From assembly GCF_009664975.1 (NCBI RefSeq), contig NZ_WJXB01000002.1, positions 124,001 to 188,000 on the forward strand: a DNA stretch of 64,000 bases. Direction: 5' to 3'. Source of the stretch: Paenibacillus monticola (GTDB lineage Bacteria > Bacillota > Bacilli > Paenibacillales > Paenibacillaceae). Below the pieces are notes generated by a model that was given only the letters and a program-made list of their open reading frames with translations, was not told the DNA's origin and ran no database searches. Positions 43,030-51,363 of the stretch are shown here, in pieces; within the stretch, counting starts at the first letter, position 1, and the number at the start of each line of letters is the position of its first letter. A program made the position numbers and the translations under genes.

Positions 43030-43053
43030 TCTGTACCTCCCTGCCTTATTAAA

Positions 43054-43087
43054 AAACACCTGATTTCAGCTTACAAATCAGATGTTT
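43054..43087 (-). terminator. Terminator of the small basic gene
   Basis: Minus-strand AAACATCTGATTT / AAATCAGGTGTTT followed by TTTAATAAGG; 34 nt downstream of the stop at 43121. Confidence 0.78.
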
Positions 43088-43120
43088 ACCATCAGGAATA
43101 TCTATGAAATTAAGGCTAGC

Positions 43121-43288
43121 TTATTTGCTGCCTCCATCTGTATTCCCGCTTTTACCTTTTGCGGTGTCTTTTTTAATGGGATAGCCCGCGGCTGTAAGAC
43201 CTTTTACTGGCTTTGCTGTTTTGTTCCAGCGTGTCCAGCCTTTACTGCCAGTCCCTCTACCCGTGCCGCCACCCTTGCTTTTTGCCAT
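43121..43288 (-). CDS. Small basic Lys/Gly-rich protein (55 aa)
   Basis: A short gene starting ATG at 43288: the product begins MAKSKGGGTGRGTGSKGWTR, then WNKTAKPVKGLTAAGYPIKK and ends in a Gly/Ser-rich tail with Lys. GGAGTGG lies 5-6 nt upstream of the ATG, and a terminator closes it. It is strongly basic with two tryptophans, no hydrophobic stretch, so probably a nucleic-acid- or cell-wall-associated peptide (inference). Unknown family. Confidence 0.6.
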   Translation of the reverse strand: MAKSKGGGTGRGTGSKGWTRWNKTAKPVKGLTAAGYPIKKDTAKGKSGNTDGGSK

Positions 43289-43355
43289 ATTATCCACTCC
43301 GTTACGTATTCAATATTCGTATGTGTATATACACTTATCCTATCTTACCATACAA

Positions 43356-44252
43356 TCATGTTTTCTGTTTGCGCAAGGGTTGAGCTTTTTTCATCCAGCC
43401 TTCCGTATGAGCATAGGCTTTATCGTTAATCAGCTGTTTATATACCGAGACATATCCTTCTTGATCTACTGTTTGGTTGGCCCATTCATAGTAGATTGGA
43501 AAGCGATTTATACATTCAGTCATTCGATCCAAGAGTAAATAAGCAGAAAGCAAAGAATCCAAAGAATTTTCATTAGGTGTATCTTTGAAACGCTGCTCTC
43601 TTAAGCTAAGTTCATTCTCCCAGTATTGTTGAGTCTGCAGGAGATTAGGCACATATTGCTCTTTCTTCCACTCATACACCGACACTTCTGCTGGTCCCAA
43701 AGGCATTTCTCCTAAAAAGGGATAACTTATTAGTTCCAGACTCCCGTCGTGATCAATATCTTCAAATTCCACTGCAACATTATCGTTGACGGTAACTCGC
43801 AATATGTTATCGATCTCCTCAATAACTAGGGTAGCCAATTCAGGACGATTATCCGCCAACTCAAATTTAAACGTCGGTTTGGAATTTTGCACAAGGGCTT
43901 GCACCCATAGCCCCTTTTCTTTAGTACTATTGAAACCCCCTTGAATCCTTAGTCCAGCTTTCTTACTATCAAAGACTACCCTCTGATTCTTCGTAATCAC
44001 GAATTGTGTATAATAAAATTCCCCAGTGTTCCAATAATATACTTCATATGTATTTGTAAACAATGCAACTCTATCTTTATGTACAAAACCAGGGTACTTC
44101 GCTTCTAATTCTGAGGATATCACGTCTGGGCTGGCAATAACACTATCTTGTATACTCGCATGGACAGGAGCATGGTTGCTAAATAGGTATTCTGTTGAGA
44201 CTGAATTGCCCGAAATTAAAAAAAGGGTGATAAATAGGTTCACTATTTTCAT
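43356..44252 (-). CDS. Exported protein of unknown function
   Basis: A 298-residue protein with a likely signal peptide (MKIVNLFITLFLISGNSVST). The start at 44252 is chosen because GAGG lies 11 nt before it and the signal peptide then sits at the amino end; an ATG at 44309 is in frame but has no ribosome site. The middle has FEDIDHDGSLELISYPFLGE, an EF-hand-like DxDxDG calcium loop as in VCBS/FG-GAP-type or similar repeats, and the end is helical and basic. I cannot name a family. A TATAAT at about 44318 may be its -10. Confidence 0.6.
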   Translation of the reverse strand: MKIVNLFITLFLISGNSVSTEYLFSNHAPVHASIQDSVIASPDVISSELEAKYPGFVHKDRVALFTNTYEVYYWNTGEFYYTQFVITKNQRVVFDSKKAGLRIQGGFNSTKEKGLWVQALVQNSKPTFKFELADNRPELATLVIEEIDNILRVTVNDNVAVEFEDIDHDGSLELISYPFLGEMPLGPAEVSVYEWKKEQYVPNLLQTQQYWENELSLREQRFKDTPNENSLDSLLSAYLLLDRMTECINRFPIYYEWANQTVDQEGYVSVYKQLINDKAYAHTEGWMKKAQPLRKQKT

Positions 44253-44437
44253 TGTGCTTGCAACCTCAATCATGTTTATTTGTTGAAGCTCATCGGAGTT
44301 GAGTTCCATATAAATTCTATTATATCATATTATTACATTAAAATAACCAGCCCTATAACGTGTTTGAAGGAACTCGTTACATATACGAATATAATGGAGG
44401 AGTTGCTATTAATTTGTCTTTTTATTATAAATAAGTA

Positions 44438-44479
44438 ACAAACCCGGCAAAGTTCACTTCGATCTTTGCCGGGTTTGTT
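44438..44479. terminator. Terminator of asd
   Basis: ACAAACCCGGCAAAG / CTTTGCCGGGTTTGT with an 11-nt loop and flanking AT-runs on both sides. Confidence 0.9.
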
Positions 44480-44516
44480 ATTAGCGACAGCCTTATCAGC
44501 CTACGCAGCACGCTAT

Positions 44517-45602
44517 TTATTTAGGTTGGATATAACCCTCAGCTTTTAGGAGCTCAGCAATCAGCACTGCGCCTCCTGCAGCACCACGCAGTGTATTGTG
44601 GGAGAGGCTCACGAATTTGAAGTCATATAGAGTATCTTCACGCAGTCTGCCTGCGGAAATACCCATGCCCTTCTCAATATCCCGGTCCAGTCTTGTCTGA
44701 GGACGATTCTCCTCTTCAAAATAGGTGATGAACTGTTTAGGTGCACTTGGCAGACCCAGCTCTTGCGGGCGTCCTTTGAAGGTCTTCCAGAGGTTTAATA
44801 TTTCTTCTTTGGATGGTTTCTTCTCAAAAGAAACAAATACAGCTGCCAGATGGCCATCAGCCACAGGCACACGAATACATTGCGAAGTAATGATTGGCAG
44901 CTTGCTCTTTACGATGGCTCCATCCTTAATGCTGCCCCAAATACGCAAAGGCTCTTGCTCGCTCTTCTCCTCTTCCCCACCGATATAAGGAATCACATTA
45001 TCAAGCATCTCTGGCCAGTCAGCAAAAGTCTTGCCCGCACCGGAAATCGCTTGATAGGTTGTGACAACAACCTTAGTTGGTTTGTAGTCATAAAGAGCAT
45101 GTAGCGTAGGCATATAGCTCTGAATGGAGCAATTGGGTTTCACAGCGATAAAGCCGGTGGAAGTACCCAAACGTTTTCTTTGCTGTGCGATGACCTCTAG
45201 ATGCTCTGGATTTATCTCCGGAATGACCATAGGAACATCCGGAGTCCAACGATGTGCCGAGTTATTCGAGATTACTGGAGTCCCAGTGCGAGCATATGCT
45301 TCCTCAAGTGCTTTGATCTCATCCTTTTTCATATCAACAGCACAAAAAATAAAATCAACCTCTGCAGCTACCTCTTCAACCTTGGAGGCATCCTGCACCT
45401 TAATTTTCTTGACGCTCTCGGGCATAGCTGAAGCTAGCTTCCATCTGCCTGATACTGCTTCTTCATACGTTTTCCCTGCTGAACTGGGACTGGCTGCAAT
45501 CGCAACTACCTCAAACCAGGGATGATTCTCAAGAAGCTCGATAAAACGCTGCCCCACCATACCTGTACCGCCTACTATACCTACTTTATGCTTGCTTGAC
45601 AT
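44517..45602 (-). CDS. asd: Aspartate-semialdehyde dehydrogenase, archaeal/fungal-type
   Basis: Converts aspartyl phosphate to the semialdehyde for lysine, diaminopimelate, threonine and methionine. Of 361 residues: NADP loop GIVGGTGMVGQRFIELLENHP, catalytic Cys158 in VKPNCSIQS and His251 in VPVADGHLAAV. The segment order, TGFIAVKPNCSIQ, TTYQAISGAGKTFADWPEM and RPQTRLDRD, belongs to the archaeal/fungal branch (TIGR00978 type) rather than the usual bacterial Asd. Start ATG at 45602 with GGAAG 11 nt upstream; two in-frame TTGs precede it. Monocistronic, closed by its own terminator. Confidence 0.9.
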   Translation of the reverse strand: MSSKHKVGIVGGTGMVGQRFIELLENHPWFEVVAIAASPSSAGKTYEEAVSGRWKLASAMPESVKKIKVQDASKVEEVAAEVDFIFCAVDMKKDEIKALEEAYARTGTPVISNNSAHRWTPDVPMVIPEINPEHLEVIAQQRKRLGTSTGFIAVKPNCSIQSYMPTLHALYDYKPTKVVVTTYQAISGAGKTFADWPEMLDNVIPYIGGEEEKSEQEPLRIWGSIKDGAIVKSKLPIITSQCIRVPVADGHLAAVFVSFEKKPSKEEILNLWKTFKGRPQELGLPSAPKQFITYFEEENRPQTRLDRDIEKGMGISAGRLREDTLYDFKFVSLSHNTLRGAAGGAVLIAELLKAEGYIQPK

Positions 45603-45732
45603 CAACAATTACACTTCCTTTTAGGTAACAGTCCTATTCTTACGATAGGCCGATAATTTATGATATACGACACTCAAGCTATTTGCGTGTGCCGTCCTGC
45701 AAAATAATATTATGAATATAACACAATCAAGT

Positions 45733-45775
45733 AGAAACGGCTACGCCATCCTTAAATGGACGATATCCGTAATGA
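45733..45775 (-). other. Hairpin after desR, similar to the des leader hairpin
   Basis: On the plus strand AGAAACGGCTACG..CATCC - TTAAAT - GGACG..CCGT. It could be a weak terminator for desR. Its outline and AGAAACGG start resemble the hairpin at 48751-48794 before des. Confidence 0.4.
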
Positions 45776-45789
45776 TGGAAAGATAATAT

Positions 45790-46392
45790 TTATTTAAACC
45801 AGCCTTTTTCCTTAAATCGGGTAATGGCTTCGATGCGGTTGCCTACACCAAGCTTATCGAGGATTACGGAGATGTAGTTGCGGACAGTACCCGTGGTGAT
45901 ATAAAGCTGGCTGGCAATTTCTTTCGTATTTTTGCCGTCAGCGATCAGCCCCAGCACTTCCTTCTCCCGCTGGGTCAATGGGTTCACTTCACCACTATAG
46001 GCTTCATCCATTAGCTCTGGCGCATACATGCGTTTGCCAGCCATCACACTGCGAATCGATTGCGCCAGTTCTTCACTAGGGCTGTCTTTAAGCAGATAGG
46101 CATGAACTCCCGCCTTAACCGCACGTTCAAAATAACCAGCACGGGCAAAGGTGGTCAGAATCATCGTCCTGCAGCCGGAGTTCTTCAGCGCTTCTGCCGC
46201 TTCCAGACCACTCATGGCCGGCATCTCAATATCCATAATGCAAATATCCGGTTTATGGAGCTGGACCAGCAGTACGGCTTCCTCCCCATTGCTTGCCTTG
46301 CCCACTACCTTCATATCCTCTTCCAAATCTAGCAGCGAGGCAAGCGCCCCGAGCAGCATTCGCTGATCCTCAGCAATTACAATCTTAATCAT
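45790..46392 (-). CDS. desR: Cold-response regulator DesR
   Basis: A 200-residue NarL/LuxR-family response regulator. The receiver has IAEDQRM, phosphorylation site Asp54 in ICIMDIEMP and the LKDSPSEEL end; the LuxR-type output domain has PLTQREKEVLGLIADGKNTKEIASQLYITTGTVRNYISVILDKLGVGNRIEAI. It is phosphorylated by DesK and activates des in B. subtilis (established). Its ATG overlaps the desK stop by 1 nt (TAATG). Confidence 0.92.
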   Translation of the reverse strand: MIKIVIAEDQRMLLGALASLLDLEEDMKVVGKASNGEEAVLLVQLHKPDICIMDIEMPAMSGLEAAEALKNSGCRTMILTTFARAGYFERAVKAGVHAYLLKDSPSEELAQSIRSVMAGKRMYAPELMDEAYSGEVNPLTQREKEVLGLIADGKNTKEIASQLYITTGTVRNYISVILDKLGVGNRIEAITRFKEKGWFK

Positions 46393-47528
46393 TAACCCTT
46401 CGCCTCCTGTTCCGGTTGCTGAAAGGCGTTCGGCACCTTAATGACAATCGTCGTCCCCTCAGCTCTTACAATATCCATGCAGCCATTCACAAATTCAAGC
46501 CGTTCTCTCATCCCTTGCAGCCCATGGCCTTTAAAATAAAGATTAGTCCCAGGTATTCCATTCCCGTTATCCTTTACCTTAATGACTAGATCTGTACGGG
46601 AGGGCTCAATGATAACCCAGCAGGCAGTGGCCCCACTATGCTTCACTACATTCGTTACGGCTTCCTTGATGCTCATGCTGAGTACATTTTCCGTAATCAA
46701 CGAAGTATTCGTCAGTTTAGGGTTGCCTTCCAGCAGGAAATCAATTTCGGCCGCCTTCAAGAGCTGCTGGACGCGCATCAGCTCATCCTCCAGCCGAATG
46801 CCCCGCATCTGTGTGACCATCTCACGCACTTCCTTTAAGGCACTTCTCGCCGTCTGGCGTACATCGTTAATCTCGTTGATCGCTTGCGCCGGATTTTTAC
46901 TGATCAGTTTGCCGGCCAAGTCACTTTTGAGCCCGATCAGGGAGAGCTTCTGACCTAGTGTATCATGCAGATCGCGCGCGATCCGCTGGCGTTCCTCCAG
47001 CTTGACCAACTCGGAAATACGCTTATTGGCATCCTCCAATTGAACCTGCAGCTTATCGTGATTGTTGCGGTTATAGGTTGTGATCGGAAGCAGAATAACC
47101 GCGATCATACTGACCAGGACAAAGGGCAGCTGGCTGATAAACACCTGATTTCGGGATAACAATTCATAGTTAATTGTAACAATAGTTGTCAGCAGATGGA
47201 TCGAATACAACGTGAAGAACCCGACCCGCTTCTGGATATTCCCGATAAAAAAGGCTAAAAAAAGTGCGAAATATACATAGCCGAACAGCAGTGTCATCGT
47301 GATCGAAACCACAATTTGAACACTTGTCCAGAAATAGACCAGCCAGCCTTTGGAGACGAATGAAAGCACATAACATACAAAAAACACAACAATCATTATG
47401 ATCCCGTAAACCACCTGATAGGGGGATGAAGAACGAAAGATAAAGTAAAAAGGCAGAATGTAAAATACAACCCATACATAGGGGCTGAGGCCTGTGCTTT
47501 TATGAAAAATATGATGCCACTTCTGCAT
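46392..47528 (-). CDS. desK: Membrane-thickness sensor histidine kinase DesK
   Basis: A thermosensor kinase of 378 residues: five membrane segments in residues about 16-150 beginning SPYVWVVFYILPFYFIFRSS, then VKLEERQRIARDLHDTLGQKLSLIGLKSDLAGKL with the phosphorylated His188 (same number as in B. subtilis) and an HATPase_c end with HGLQGMRERLEF. It reads lipid bilayer thickness on cooling. Start at 47528 (MQKWHHIF): AAAAGG is 9 nt upstream, whereas the ATG at 47537 touches it and the TTG at 47549 has none. Operon with des and desR. Confidence 0.92.
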   Translation of the reverse strand: MQKWHHIFHKSTGLSPYVWVVFYILPFYFIFRSSSPYQVVYGIIMIVVFFVCYVLSFVSKGWLVYFWTSVQIVVSITMTLLFGYVYFALFLAFFIGNIQKRVGFFTLYSIHLLTTIVTINYELLSRNQVFISQLPFVLVSMIAVILLPITTYNRNNHDKLQVQLEDANKRISELVKLEERQRIARDLHDTLGQKLSLIGLKSDLAGKLISKNPAQAINEINDVRQTARSALKEVREMVTQMRGIRLEDELMRVQQLLKAAEIDFLLEGNPKLTNTSLITENVLSMSIKEAVTNVVKHSGATACWVIIEPSRTDLVIKVKDNGNGIPGTNLYFKGHGLQGMRERLEFVNGCMDIVRAEGTTIVIKVPNAFQQPEQEAKG

Positions 47529-47649
47529 GTCCGCCATCCTTTTTGCCAATGATATTTACTTTTATTTTAGCACAAAGAGGAAGAATAGAGCACGAATATG
47601 ATCTTCGGCTTTATCCTTCCCCTCAATTGATCCTATACTATTCTTCGGT

Positions 47650-48696
47650 TTATGAGCTCTTTAGGGTCTTACTCGGCAGTTTCGGATTACGAAGTCTGGA
47701 CTTAATCTCTCTGAAGCTGATGAACTCTTTGTTCTCCTCATCCCAGAGACGGAAGTTGATCGCTTTCAGGCTGCTCGCGATAGTAATGGTTGTCGCTTGG
47801 TGCAACGGCGGTGTGGCGTTATGTGCTAATTCCAGATTGTAATTGGGTACCTTCGGGCTTAAATGGTGAACATGGTGAAAGCCAATATTGCCGGTAATCC
47901 ACTGCAGAATTTTAGGCAACTTGTAATACGAGCTTCCTTCCACAGCAGCCGAGACATAACTCCACTCTTCTTCCTTTTCGAAGAAGGTATCCTCGAACTG
48001 ATGCTGAACATAGAACAACCAGATTCCGAGACAACCAGATACAAATATAATGGGCACCTGCACGAGCAGGAAGGCCTGCCAGCCAATAGCTAAGATCAGC
48101 GAACCATATATTACTACAAGCGAAACATTGATTAAATAAGTATTCATCCGTTCTTTACGTCTTGCACCTTTGATATTAAAGCGGTATTGGATCAGAAAGA
48201 TGACGATCGGACCCAGTCCAAAGATCACCAACGGATTGCGATAAATCCGGTAATACAGACGTTTCCAGTTGGAAGCCGCTGCATATTCATCCACGGTCAT
48301 GATCCAGATATCGCCGATCCCTCTTTTGTCGAGATTGCCGCTGCTGGCATGATGAATGGAATGACTGAGCTTCCACTGCCGGTAAGGAACCAAAGCCACA
48401 ATACCTGTTATGGTACCAATGATATCATTGGCTTTTCGACTTTTGAAGAATGATCCGTGTGTACAATCGTGGCATATAATAAAGGTCCGAATGACAAATC
48501 CTGATGTTGCAATAGCGAACACTAGTGTCAGCCAGTATGAAACGGAAAGGCTGAGGTACGAAGCGTACCAGAGAAGCACAAGAGGGCCCAATGTGTTAAT
48601 GAGCTGTAGTATGCTCTTTTTGCGATCATATTTTTCGTAAGGGGCAACGCTTTTTTTTAGGCTGGAAAGTTGTGATGTCTGTTTATCGGTCAGCAT
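47650..48696 (-). CDS. des: Acyl-lipid desaturase
   Basis: Introduces a double bond (delta5 in Bacillus) into membrane phospholipid acyl chains to restore fluidity in the cold. The 348-residue membrane enzyme has the three histidine boxes HDCTH (76-80), HSIHH (112-116) and HHVHH (273-277), with about four to six hydrophobic segments. AAGGAGGAAACG is 4-5 nt before the ATG. Transcribed ahead of desK and desR, and preceded by a structured leader and a palindrome that may bind DesR. Confidence 0.92.
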   Translation of the reverse strand: MLTDKQTSQLSSLKKSVAPYEKYDRKKSILQLINTLGPLVLLWYASYLSLSVSYWLTLVFAIATSGFVIRTFIICHDCTHGSFFKSRKANDIIGTITGIVALVPYRQWKLSHSIHHASSGNLDKRGIGDIWIMTVDEYAAASNWKRLYYRIYRNPLVIFGLGPIVIFLIQYRFNIKGARRKERMNTYLINVSLVVIYGSLILAIGWQAFLLVQVPIIFVSGCLGIWLFYVQHQFEDTFFEKEEEWSYVSAAVEGSSYYKLPKILQWITGNIGFHHVHHLSPKVPNYNLELAHNATPPLHQATTITIASSLKAINFRLWDEENKEFISFREIKSRLRNPKLPSKTLKSS

Positions 48697-48750
48697 TATC
48701 GTTTCCTCCTTGATGCGTCCTGCTTAGGGATACATTTAAAATATAACTCG

Positions 48751-48794
48751 AAGAAACGGGTACCGTCCATAAAAAGGACGGCGAAACCGTTTCT
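48751..48794 (-). other. Structured hairpin at the 5' end of the des transcript
   Basis: Minus-strand outer arms AAGAAACGG / CCGTTTCTT and inner arms CCGTCC / GGACGG with loop TTTTTAT. It begins about 8 nt downstream of the -10 box, so it would form the first structure in the mRNA and could act in cold-induced stability or translation (inference). Confidence 0.6.
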
Positions 48795-48808
48795 TTTTGT
48801 CTATCTTT

Positions 48809-48814
48809 ATTATA
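48809..48814 (-). promoter_or_regulatory. -10 box of the des promoter
   Basis: TATAAT on the minus strand. The expected -35 position (GTATAA) is poor, as for a promoter that needs an activator. Confidence 0.5.
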
Positions 48815-48854
48815 GATAACGAAGTGTCACCTTATACAGTCATAAACATCAAGT

Positions 48855-48882
48855 AGAGGGTATGACATATGTCATACCCTCT
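48855..48882. promoter_or_regulatory. Perfect 28-bp palindrome, candidate DesR operator
   Basis: AGAGGGTATGACAT followed by its exact reverse complement. No T-run follows on either strand, so it is not a good terminator for the PsiE gene. It would cover about -53 to -80 of the des start, the zone where DesR binds in B. subtilis. Confidence 0.55.
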
Positions 48883-48930
48883 CTCATTAATATATACGAA
48901 TTTATAAGTGTCTTCGAGAAATCCATATAG

Positions 48931-49335
48931 TTATTCTCTTTTGAGCTGCTGAGTGTTGGCAATATAGAGTGTAATGACCAGCACAAGTATTGCACCTGCA
49001 TAAAGTAGTGTATCCATTGGACTTTCGTGATCGATAATAATCAACCTGATAATCGCTGTAATTCCGATATAGATGAAATAACGGAGTGGGAAATGATATT
49101 TCGCCTCGAAATACTTAATGATCAACGCTATAAATTCGAAATATAAGAAATAAACCAGCAAGCCCTCCAGTAATTCCAGCTTCGATAAGTCGCCTCCGTC
49201 ATTAATGAAATGAAAAATATAAATCGTCTCTTTTCCCAGTAAGACTACAAGAATAAGCGCTAATACAATTAAGGCCAGATTAAGTACCCATTGCAGCACG
49301 AGTGGAACGTACCTGAACTTATTGTTCATCTTCAC
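48931..49335 (-). CDS. PsiE-family membrane protein
   Basis: A 134-residue protein with four membrane segments of the phosphate-starvation-inducible PsiE family (PF06146): [73 protein letters not shown] and a last [17 protein letters not shown]. Function is unknown. Start taken as GTG at 49335: GGGAG lies 8 nt upstream, while the in-frame ATG at 49329 is 14 nt from it. Monocistronic. Confidence 0.8.
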   Translation of the reverse strand: MKMNNKFRYVPLVLQWVLNLALIVLALILVVLLGKETIYIFHFINDGGDLSKLELLEGLLVYFLYFEFIALIIKYFEAKYHFPLRYFIYIGITAIIRLIIIDHESPMDTLLYAGAILVLVITLYIANTQQLKRE

Positions 49336-49521
49336 AATATCATCTCCCGCGCTCAAGGTAATCCACAGTATAAAGGTGGTTACGTTTACAGTGCAAGCCG
49401 CTCGTCAACATTCCATTCACCACTCCGTAAAAGCTGGCTTACTATTGGATTTATTCACTGTCCACAGTTATACTATTTTTATTTCCATTGTCTAATCATA
49501 GCCCTAAAGGAGAATAAGACT

Positions 49522-49734
49522 ATGCCCGTTACACGCCCTTTACAAACAGACAGCGATTTCCAGGAAGCCCAGGATCGTAAACTGCCTGTCCGAGTTTTTC
49601 AGGATGATCATTTGGTTAATTCGGGAGCCACAATTGTCCGCTTTACCGATACGGATGTTGTTATTCAATCCCGAGTTAGTGATTTAACTTATTATTCTCG
49701 CCGGGAATGTCAATTCTATGAGCTTAGACGTTAA
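49522..49734 (+). CDS. Small protein of unknown function (70 aa)
   Basis: A 70-residue acidic-to-neutral protein, MPVTRPLQTDSDFQEAQDRKLPVRVFQ..., with AAAGGAG 8 nt before the ATG. The open frame extends upstream to 49291 but without ribosome site or protein-like sequence. The chain has two or three strands (LPVRVFQDDHLV, ATIVRFTDTDVVIQSRVS) and an aromatic-basic end (YYSRRECQFYEL). I cannot place it; a small beta-barrel fold is plausible from the strand pattern. Lies just ahead of the manganese catalase. Confidence 0.6.
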   Translation: MPVTRPLQTDSDFQEAQDRKLPVRVFQDDHLVNSGATIVRFTDTDVVIQSRVSDLTYYSRRECQFYELRR

Positions 49735-49749
49735 AGTTATTATTTCGTG

Positions 49750-49815
49750 TATAGATTGCGTTTCGTGGAGACACTAAAAGCTGAAGTCAGGCAGTGGCTC
49801 CACAATCAATCTATA
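49750..49815 (+). other. Long inverted repeat in the leader of the manganese catalase gene
   Basis: TATAGATTG (49750) pairs with CAATCTATA (49807) and CGTGGAG (49764) with CTCCACA (49798), a 66-nt stem-loop ending 13 nt before the start codon. The GAGGTG ribosome site is just outside it. Confidence 0.55.
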
Positions 49816-49828
49816 GCGAGGTGTTTGC

Positions 49829-50728
49829 ATGTTCAAACGATTTGACGAGATTGCGATTGAAATTCCCGAAGTTGAACGGCCAGACCCCAATGCGGCGGCA
49901 GCCGTTCAGGAGCTGATGGGCGGTAAATTCGGAGAAATGTCGACGCTGAACAACTACTTATTCCAATCCTTCAATTTCCGCAGCAAAAAAAAGCTAAAAC
50001 CTTTCTACGATCTTGTTACCAGCATCACCGCTGAGGAGTTGGGTCATGTCGAGCTGGTTGCTCATGCGATTAACAAATGTCTACACGGCTCCACCTCGTA
50101 TAAAGAACCTGATGAAACTCCGCTTGGACCTTTAAAGGATGTACGCAACACTTATTACGCGTTAGCAGGTGCACAGGCGGCGTTACCGGTCGATTCTATG
50201 GGACGCCCTTGGAGCGGCGAATATGTATTCAACAGCGGCAATCTAATATTGGATCTGCTGCACAATTTTTTCTTGGAATGTGGTGCGCGGACGCACAAGA
50301 TGAAAGTATATGAGATGACAGATCATCCGGCTGCCCGTGAAGTGGTAGGTTATTTGCTTGTCCGCGGCGGAGTACATGTTGTCGCCTATGCCAAGGCTCT
50401 GGAGGTAGCGACAGGAGTGGATGTCGGCAAACTGATCCCGATTCCATCTCTAAGTAACAAAGCCTTTAGCGAGACACGTAAATATGAATCCAGAAGCCTC
50501 CATACCAAGCTTTATACGAATAGCGACGGAGACTTTACAGCGATTAAGCAGATCTGGAAAGGACTGCATCCTGAAGATGGTCAGCCACTCGAAGTCATCG
50601 AAGGATCTCCCAAAGGCTTCCCGATTGCGGAAGCACCTGAGGTTCCCGAAGAATTCGCACCCGGTTTCTCCCAGGAGGACTTTCTGGCGATTGCCGCGAG
50701 ACTGCAGCAGGCAGCCAATATTCATTAG
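49829..50728 (+). CDS. Manganese catalase (CotJC/YdbD type)
   Basis: Breaks down hydrogen peroxide with a dinuclear manganese site. The 299-residue ferritin-like four-helix protein has the metal ligands in QELMGGKFGEMSTLNNYLFQSFNFR (Glu), ITAEELGHVELVAHAI (Glu and His), LLHNFFLECGARTHKM (Glu) and RGGVHVVAYAKALE (His). Such proteins occur as spore-coat CotJC or cytoplasmic YdbD in Bacillus; the longer C-terminal tail favours YdbD-like. GAGGTG 7 nt before the ATG. Confidence 0.9.
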   Translation: MFKRFDEIAIEIPEVERPDPNAAAAVQELMGGKFGEMSTLNNYLFQSFNFRSKKKLKPFYDLVTSITAEELGHVELVAHAINKCLHGSTSYKEPDETPLGPLKDVRNTYYALAGAQAALPVDSMGRPWSGEYVFNSGNLILDLLHNFFLECGARTHKMKVYEMTDHPAAREVVGYLLVRGGVHVVAYAKALEVATGVDVGKLIPIPSLSNKAFSETRKYESRSLHTKLYTNSDGDFTAIKQIWKGLHPEDGQPLEVIEGSPKGFPIAEAPEVPEEFAPGFSQEDFLAIAARLQQAANIH

Positions 50729-50741
50729 TCCTTGGAACGGG

Positions 50742-50790
50742 ACAAGCCGGCCCAATTGACCCTAAAGGTCTTTCGGTCCGGCTTGTTTTG
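50742..50790 (+). terminator. Terminator of the manganese catalase gene
   Basis: ACAAGCCGG / CCGGCTTGT with inner GGTC pairing and T-run TTTTGTGT. Confidence 0.85.
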
Positions 50791-50811
50791 TGTCAGCATC
50801 ATGATCCGTGC

Positions 50812-50970
50812 TTATTTGGTCTTTCCACTATTTGCTCTCATTTTATCATTTAGGACATCCTGAAAGCTTTGTATCTTCTCATCAGTTCTCTCTTGCTTGG
50901 AATTAACCACGGGTTGAGGTCTAAAATATTGAGGATTGTAAGCCATAAGATTATGTACTGTCATATTCAT
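50812..50970 (-). CDS. Small protein of unknown function (52 aa)
   Basis: Starts MNMTVHNLMAYNPQYFRPQPVV at 50970, with a very strong GGAAGGAGG 9 nt upstream; the open frame goes further but without a start signal. The rest is NSKQERTDEKIQSFQDVLND and a basic end. Hydrophilic, no membrane segment. Function unknown; the Bacilli have many such strongly translated small proteins. Confidence 0.65.
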   Translation of the reverse strand: MNMTVHNLMAYNPQYFRPQPVVNSKQERTDEKIQSFQDVLNDKMRANSGKTK

Positions 50971-51227
50971 TAGGTTCAACCTCCTTCCAAAATCTCCCCC
51001 ATAATTCATGCAATTATTGTGCATAAGATGCATGATTCAAAAATTTCTTATATGTTATATACCCCGCTTATTTCTGACTTAAACCTTTTCTTAAAAGAAA
51101 TAAATAACTCATACTTCGCAGCTTGAAATAGCTAGATGCGCCTTGATGTACCTGGGGAATTCGAGTGATTTTTAATGTCTTCAGAGTGAAATCAGTCTAG
51201 AAAAATGGCTAGCATATCTCCAGACAT
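50971..51227. other. Intergenic stretch without visible gene
   Basis: AT-rich, 257 nt. No ORF with a ribosome site and no repeat. Probably holds the promoter of the 50812 gene in its first 60 nt. Confidence 0.5.
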
Positions 51228-51262
51228 AAAAAAAGAAGGCAGGAAATATCACCTGACCTTCT
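51228..51262 (-). terminator. Terminator downstream of the SDR gene
   Basis: Minus-strand AGAAGGTCAGG / CCTGCCTTCT followed by a seven-T run. About 100 nt past the SDR stop. Confidence 0.78.
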
Positions 51263-51363
51263 GTATTCGTTCATACCAGAGATTTAATATGATCTTACAT
51301 TCTGAAAAACCTGCTCCCAGTTCTTTTTGTTTCTAAATAATGGAGTTGAGATCGGCGATTAGT

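Noticed and set aside
45603-45789. Lysine riboswitch before asd
   Set aside because: The region is too short and lacks the L-box helices.
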